From assembly GCF_030378065.1 (NCBI RefSeq), contig NZ_JAUCGJ010000045.1:1-37616 (forward strand): 37,616 bases of DNA, read 5' to 3'. The position numbers and the translations under genes are program-made. The first letter of the stretch is position 1; each line of letters opens with the position of its first letter. Origin of the DNA: Candidatus Venteria ishoeyi. GTDB taxonomy: Bacteria; Pseudomonadota; Gammaproteobacteria; Beggiatoales; Beggiatoaceae. The notes beneath the pieces were generated by a model. The model made no database searches. It was not told the DNA's origin and saw only the letters and a program-made list of their open reading frames with translations. Below are positions 33,870 through 37,616 of this stretch, piece after piece.

Positions 33870-36185
33870 TTTGAAATCATGGTGAAATTGAATAAAGTCT
33901 TTGTTAGACATGGGTTTACCATATAAGTAACCCTGTAAAATATCACAATTTTCATTTTTTAGGAATTGCTGCTGCTGCAATGTTTCAACACCCTCTGCAA
34001 CAACTTTCAGATCCAGTGCATGAGCGAGGGCAATCGTTGCAGAACTAATGGCGGCATCATTCGCATCGGTTTCAATATCACGAATAAATTCACGATCAAT
34101 TTTAAGCGTTTGAATAGGCAAACGCTTTAGATAGGCAAGAGAAGAATAACCCGTACCAAAATCATCAATTGCTAAATCTATTCCCAAGGCACGAATTGCA
34201 TTCAATATTTTAATTGCGTACTGGGGATTATTCATGGCAACAGATTCAGTCACTTCAATTTCAATATTAAAACCTTGAAGTTGATATTTTTCAAATAATT
34301 CTTGAATAAAAATGACTAAATCAGCAGAATGTAGTTGGTGAGCAGAAATATTAAGTGACATTTTAACACCACTGATACCCTGCTTTTCCCACAGTGATTT
34401 TTGTTTAAATGCTTGTTGAATAACCCATTTTCCAATGGGTAAAATCAATCCCGATTCTTCAGCGATGGAAATAAAATCGACAGGTGAAATCAGGCCCTGT
34501 TCTGGATGATTCCACCGGATAAGGGCTTCTGCACCACATATTTCTTGAGTCGTAGTACTAATTTGTGGCTGGTAATAAAGTTCAAATTGATTTGTTTCAA
34601 TCGCCAGATGTAACTCAGCTTCTAATTTAATACGCCTTTCATTATCAACAGTCATTAATGATGAGAAAAACTGGAAGTTATTACGCCCTTCAGTTTTAGC
34701 ATGATACATAGCCATGTCAGCAGATTTCATCAGTTTCTCACTATTATTTCCATCACCTGGGTAATAACTGATGCCTATGCTACAACTGGAGAATATATGA
34801 TGCCCATCAATTTCATAAGGAAGTGATAGTTTTTTTAATATTTTATTGGCCAGATAACTGGCATTAAAATTAGATTTAATATCTGTTAAAACGACAATAA
34901 ACTCATCACCGCCTAAACGTCCTGTAATATCACTTTTACGTACACAGCGACTGATTCTTTTAGCTGTTTCTTTAAGAAATGAGTCACCTAAGTTATGCCC
35001 CAGCGTATCATTAATATCCTTAAATTTATCCATATCGATAAACATAACAGCCATTTTTTTATGGTTACGTTTAGCGCAGAGTAATGCTTGTTCTAACTGG
35101 ATTTCAAGACTATAACGATTTGCCAAACCCGTTAATGTATCAATATGAGCCAGTTCATTAATTTCTTTCTCATATTTTTTACGTTGAGTGATATCTCGTG
35201 AAAGAACAATAAAGCGACTACCTGTAAAATTATTCTGCGTTACATTAAATGGTTTTTTTTTAGCCACAGAAAGTTCAAACCAAAAGCTTTGTTGTTCAAT
35301 TGGTAGTACAATCTCATGACCATAGGAATCGCCTTTAATATCAGCCTCTTGTAAAGCCTTTATGACTATTTTTGCGGCTTCTTTTGGCAGGGCTTCAGTG
35401 ACTGTTTTATTAAGCAGGTTTTTACGTGCATCAATTAATAATTCTTCTTTATTTGTCATAATTTGTATATACTTACCATTGATATCCAGCTCAAAAAGCA
35501 AGTCAGGAATTGCCTGTAGCGTCGTTGACATATCATTGGCTAATTCTTTAATTGGTTTTATAATAAAAGAGCTGATGTAATGTGTTGCAATAATTCCAAT
35601 CAATAATAAAATGATAATTAATATTGTGAGATAAAAAATTCCCATCTTGAGTGATTTATCACGATTTTTAGTTGATAAGCCTACTTGAATCACACCAATT
35701 ATTTCATTTTTATAGCCGCCACGATAAGCCAGACTGACTTCACGTATAGGCTCATCATTAATAATAAAATGACGTGTATAAATTTGTGGTTTTTGTATCA
35801 GTTGTTCAATAATTTTTTTAGTTGATGGATTAATGGGTTTATCGTTGCGTTCAGGGTTGCTATGCGCCAAAATAATACCCTGAGTATTACTAACTAATAA
35901 ATATTTTATGCTGGGCTGTTCTTTTATTATTTCCTCAACTAAAAGCCGAGCATGATACTTACCTGAAAAACTAACCTTACTAATTGATTTTGCCAATACT
36001 TCTGTAATAATATGAGATAGTTTATCCTCCTCTTTATTCATGACATTAGTCATGAATATGCCGCCTGTCAATAATACTGTCAGCATTAATAACAAGATCA
36101 GAATACCAAAGCTTATATTAATAAAACGATCAGTTTCTACCGGGTTAGATAATTTTAATAAATTTCTAAGCAGATTATTCTTCAT
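33849..36185 (-). CDS. Membrane GGDEF-EAL c-di-GMP signalling protein
   Basis: The protein is 778 residues. TM1 is at about 24-48, a periplasmic sensor region at about 50-180, TM2 at about 184-206, a PAS-like domain at about 215-345, GGDEF at about 350-510 and EAL at about 520-778. GGDEF carries RLGGDEFIVVL, and RKSD just before it fits the inhibitory RxxD site. EAL carries GAEALIRW, EVTESVAMN, DDFGTGYSS, TLKIDREFI and AEGVE, so both domains look active. The start codon overlaps the stop of the upstream periplasmic binding protein gene by four bases. The two are therefore co-translated, and the binding protein probably delivers ligand information to the periplasmic domain. Confidence 0.93.
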   Translation of the reverse strand: MKNNLLRNLLKLSNPVETDRFINISFGILILLLMLTVLLTGGIFMTNVMNKEEDKLSHIITEVLAKSISKVSFSGKYHARLLVEEIIKEQPSIKYLLVSNTQGIILAHSNPERNDKPINPSTKKIIEQLIQKPQIYTRHFIINDEPIREVSLAYRGGYKNEIIGVIQVGLSTKNRDKSLKMGIFYLTILIIILLLIGIIATHYISSFIIKPIKELANDMSTTLQAIPDLLFELDINGKYIQIMTNKEELLIDARKNLLNKTVTEALPKEAAKIVIKALQEADIKGDSYGHEIVLPIEQQSFWFELSVAKKKPFNVTQNNFTGSRFIVLSRDITQRKKYEKEINELAHIDTLTGLANRYSLEIQLEQALLCAKRNHKKMAVMFIDMDKFKDINDTLGHNLGDSFLKETAKRISRCVRKSDITGRLGGDEFIVVLTDIKSNFNASYLANKILKKLSLPYEIDGHHIFSSCSIGISYYPGDGNNSEKLMKSADMAMYHAKTEGRNNFQFFSSLMTVDNERRIKLEAELHLAIETNQFELYYQPQISTTTQEICGAEALIRWNHPEQGLISPVDFISIAEESGLILPIGKWVIQQAFKQKSLWEKQGISGVKMSLNISAHQLHSADLVIFIQELFEKYQLQGFNIEIEVTESVAMNNPQYAIKILNAIRALGIDLAIDDFGTGYSSLAYLKRLPIQTLKIDREFIRDIETDANDAAISSATIALAHALDLKVVAEGVETLQQQQFLKNENCDILQGYLYGKPMSNKDFIQFHHDFKHREWQD

Positions 36186-37255
36186 GGTGTTAGTTTGAAT
36201 TTATTATTCCAATAGGGTTGATGTGATAACCATGGTTTTTTAAATGTCTGAGGAATATTTCCAGACCAGCCAGGGTAGTTTATTAATGTCTTTTGAGTAA
36301 TGGGATAAACGGGAATCAGGGTTAAGGAGGGAACCGTTTGTCCCAAAAGAATATCATAAGCAATAAGCAGTGCTTGCGCTCCCATAGCCCCACAAAATTG
36401 TGCTGTATCAATATGGGTTAAGCGACCAGCCTGAATATTTTTCACTGAAGCGGGATCACCATCCACTGTGGCGACAACGATTTCATTTCTCCCCGCTGCT
36501 ACGAGTTCATTCACCACATTAAGCCCGCCCCCGTCATTGACTGTAAAAATAACATCAATACTCCCTTGCTCCGGGAAATCTGCAATAATGGCCTTACCCG
36601 CCTTAGTACCACTGACAGGCTCTACTGCCTGATAGGTATTCAAAATCTGGTAGGATTGTTTATAGTCTCTTAAGGCATCCAGAAAACCATTAAGTCGCTC
36701 AACAGTTGACGAAACCAATGGATATTCGACAAGAATTAATTTTATCTTTTGCTTTGAAGGATATAAGGATGCAACATACTCGCCATTAAGATAACCGGCC
36801 TGATGGTTGTTTGATGTCACATAAGCAGTTAATTTTCCACCACTGATATATTGATCATAAGCAACGACGGGGATATTGTGTTTATTGGCTAATTTTAATG
36901 GTTCAGCCAGTGCGGCATTGTCTGTTGGTTGCACAATAATCATATCAGGTTTAAGTGATATTATTTTTGTCATTTGAACGATTTGCCGTTCAACGCCTTT
37001 TATATCATCTCCCGCAACCCGGGTAATTAATTTAATGTGTGGCAGCTCATTAGCCTCAGCCCTTTGATTAAGTGCATCCACTTTTTTTTCCAGGCCTTTT
37101 GCCATAGCCACCTGTCCAGGTATATTGACTGACCAGTACAATACGGCAATAGTAACTTCATCTTTAGCGGCAACAGTCTGGCTGCTAAAAAACAACAGGG
37201 CAGTACCCAGTATTAACAATATCGGGTAAGGATTTGACCTTAAATAACTAGACAT
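36182..37255 (-). CDS. Periplasmic sugar/TorT-type substrate-binding protein
   Basis: The protein is 357 residues from the ATG at 37255 (GAGGG eight bases upstream; a TTG at 37270 would add five). The signal peptide covers about 1-30 (ILLILGTALLFFSSQTVAA). The mature part is a type I periplasmic binding fold of the ribose/TorT group: VTIAVLYWSVNIPGQVAMAK, DMIIVQPTDNAAL, IPVVAYDQYISGG, YVTSNNHQAG, TVNDGGGLNVVNELVAAG and TVDGDPASV. ABC permease and ATPase genes are not adjacent; the partner is the GGDEF-EAL sensor, coupled by an ATGA overlap. TorT similarly feeds a sensor kinase. The ligand is not predictable. Confidence 0.9.
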   Translation of the reverse strand: MSSYLRSNPYPILLILGTALLFFSSQTVAAKDEVTIAVLYWSVNIPGQVAMAKGLEKKVDALNQRAEANELPHIKLITRVAGDDIKGVERQIVQMTKIISLKPDMIIVQPTDNAALAEPLKLANKHNIPVVAYDQYISGGKLTAYVTSNNHQAGYLNGEYVASLYPSKQKIKLILVEYPLVSSTVERLNGFLDALRDYKQSYQILNTYQAVEPVSGTKAGKAIIADFPEQGSIDVIFTVNDGGGLNVVNELVAAGRNEIVVATVDGDPASVKNIQAGRLTHIDTAQFCGAMGAQALLIAYDILLGQTVPSLTLIPVYPITQKTLINYPGWSGNIPQTFKKPWLSHQPYWNNKFKLTP

Positions 37256-37270
37256 GGCTTTAGCCCTCAA

Positions 37271-37616
37271 TAAAAAAACAAGTAAAAATAATTACTAATA
37301 CCTGAATCCGTGACCCTACTTGCAAACCGTCAAAATATCTAAGCGATACCACCTAAATTCAAAAAAATTATTACTTTCTCTGTTTAATGGCTAAAAAAAT
37401 CAATTTTTAATACCAAGAAGCGCGAAAAACTACAGATTATCGAGTCATTCTCCAATTTTAAGGCATAAAAATACCTCCGATGTATTCATGGCTCACTTTT
37501 AAATTGTCTTTTTCATTAAAAATTAGTCTTATTATTCATACACTAACCGTTTATAAACCTTGTTAAACGCACTAAAAGCTGAACAATTTTTACCAAAACG
37601 CAGCCATAATTGCCGA
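37271..37616. other. Upstream non-coding region
   Basis: These 346 bases lie upstream of the binding-protein operon and should hold its promoter. They are AT-rich. No gene, clear sigma-70 pair or operator could be supported on either strand. Confidence 0.4.

Overview
The window looks like chromosomal DNA of a gammaproteobacterium with both aerobic and anaerobic metabolism. The best evidence is the set of proteins with close gammaproteobacterial counterparts: UbiU/UbiV/UbiT, YhcC, two-domain ArgA, RecG, Tex, YciB, PilG/H/I/J, TgpA and CnoX (YbbN). A genus cannot be named. A filamentous sulfur bacterium or a methylotroph-like lineage would fit the GC-rich intergenic hairpins, but that is a guess. 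No rRNA, tRNA or CRISPR array was seen.

Region 1 (1-2950) is AT-rich and accessory. It starts with the 5' end of a transposase on the minus strand, then a non-coding stretch with three near-identical 87-bp repeats. Next come two attC-like sites about 1.5 kb apart that bracket a module of three genes: a glycine-zipper exported protein, a secreted barnase/RNase Sa-type ribonuclease and a barstar inhibitor. The 5' end of the bracketed segment is exactly complementary to the first R box of its own 3' attC. This is what an integron gene cassette should look like. A PD-(D/E)XK nuclease-like gene follows.

Region 2 (2955-11823) has an orphan FtsX-type permease and then an anaerobic-metabolism island. 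A minus-strand operon encodes a TauD-like Fe/2-oxoglutarate dioxygenase, class III ribonucleotide reductase NrdD with its glycyl-radical tail as a separate small ORF, and the activase NrdG. Divergent from it run yhcC (radical SAM), ubiU and ubiV, with ubiT converging on ubiV. UbiU, UbiV and UbiT serve O2-independent ubiquinone synthesis. An FNR/Anr-type box lies between the two divergent units. Imperfect palindromic repeats sit between the genes.

Region 3 (11989-18681) is a twitching/surface-sensing chemotaxis cluster, pilG-pilH-pilI-pilJ. It ends in a FimL/ChpA-N-terminus-like scaffold instead of a full ChpA kinase. Divergent from it is a cyclic-nucleotide-binding diguanylate cyclase.

Region 4 (18901-33779) is mostly housekeeping: periplasmic rhodanese, argA, recG, tgpA, a dihydrolipoyl-dehydrogenase-like enzyme, tex, an unknown gene coupled to aguB, a CnoX-like thioredoxin/TPR protein, an Xre/MbcA/ParS-type antitoxin, yciB and a small HD alarmone-hydrolase-like protein. 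It also carries several intergenic hairpin elements.

Region 5 (33849-37616) holds a periplasmic sugar-binding-type protein translationally coupled to a membrane GGDEF-EAL protein. This is probably a ligand-to-c-di-GMP sensory pair. The remaining upstream sequence has no supported gene.
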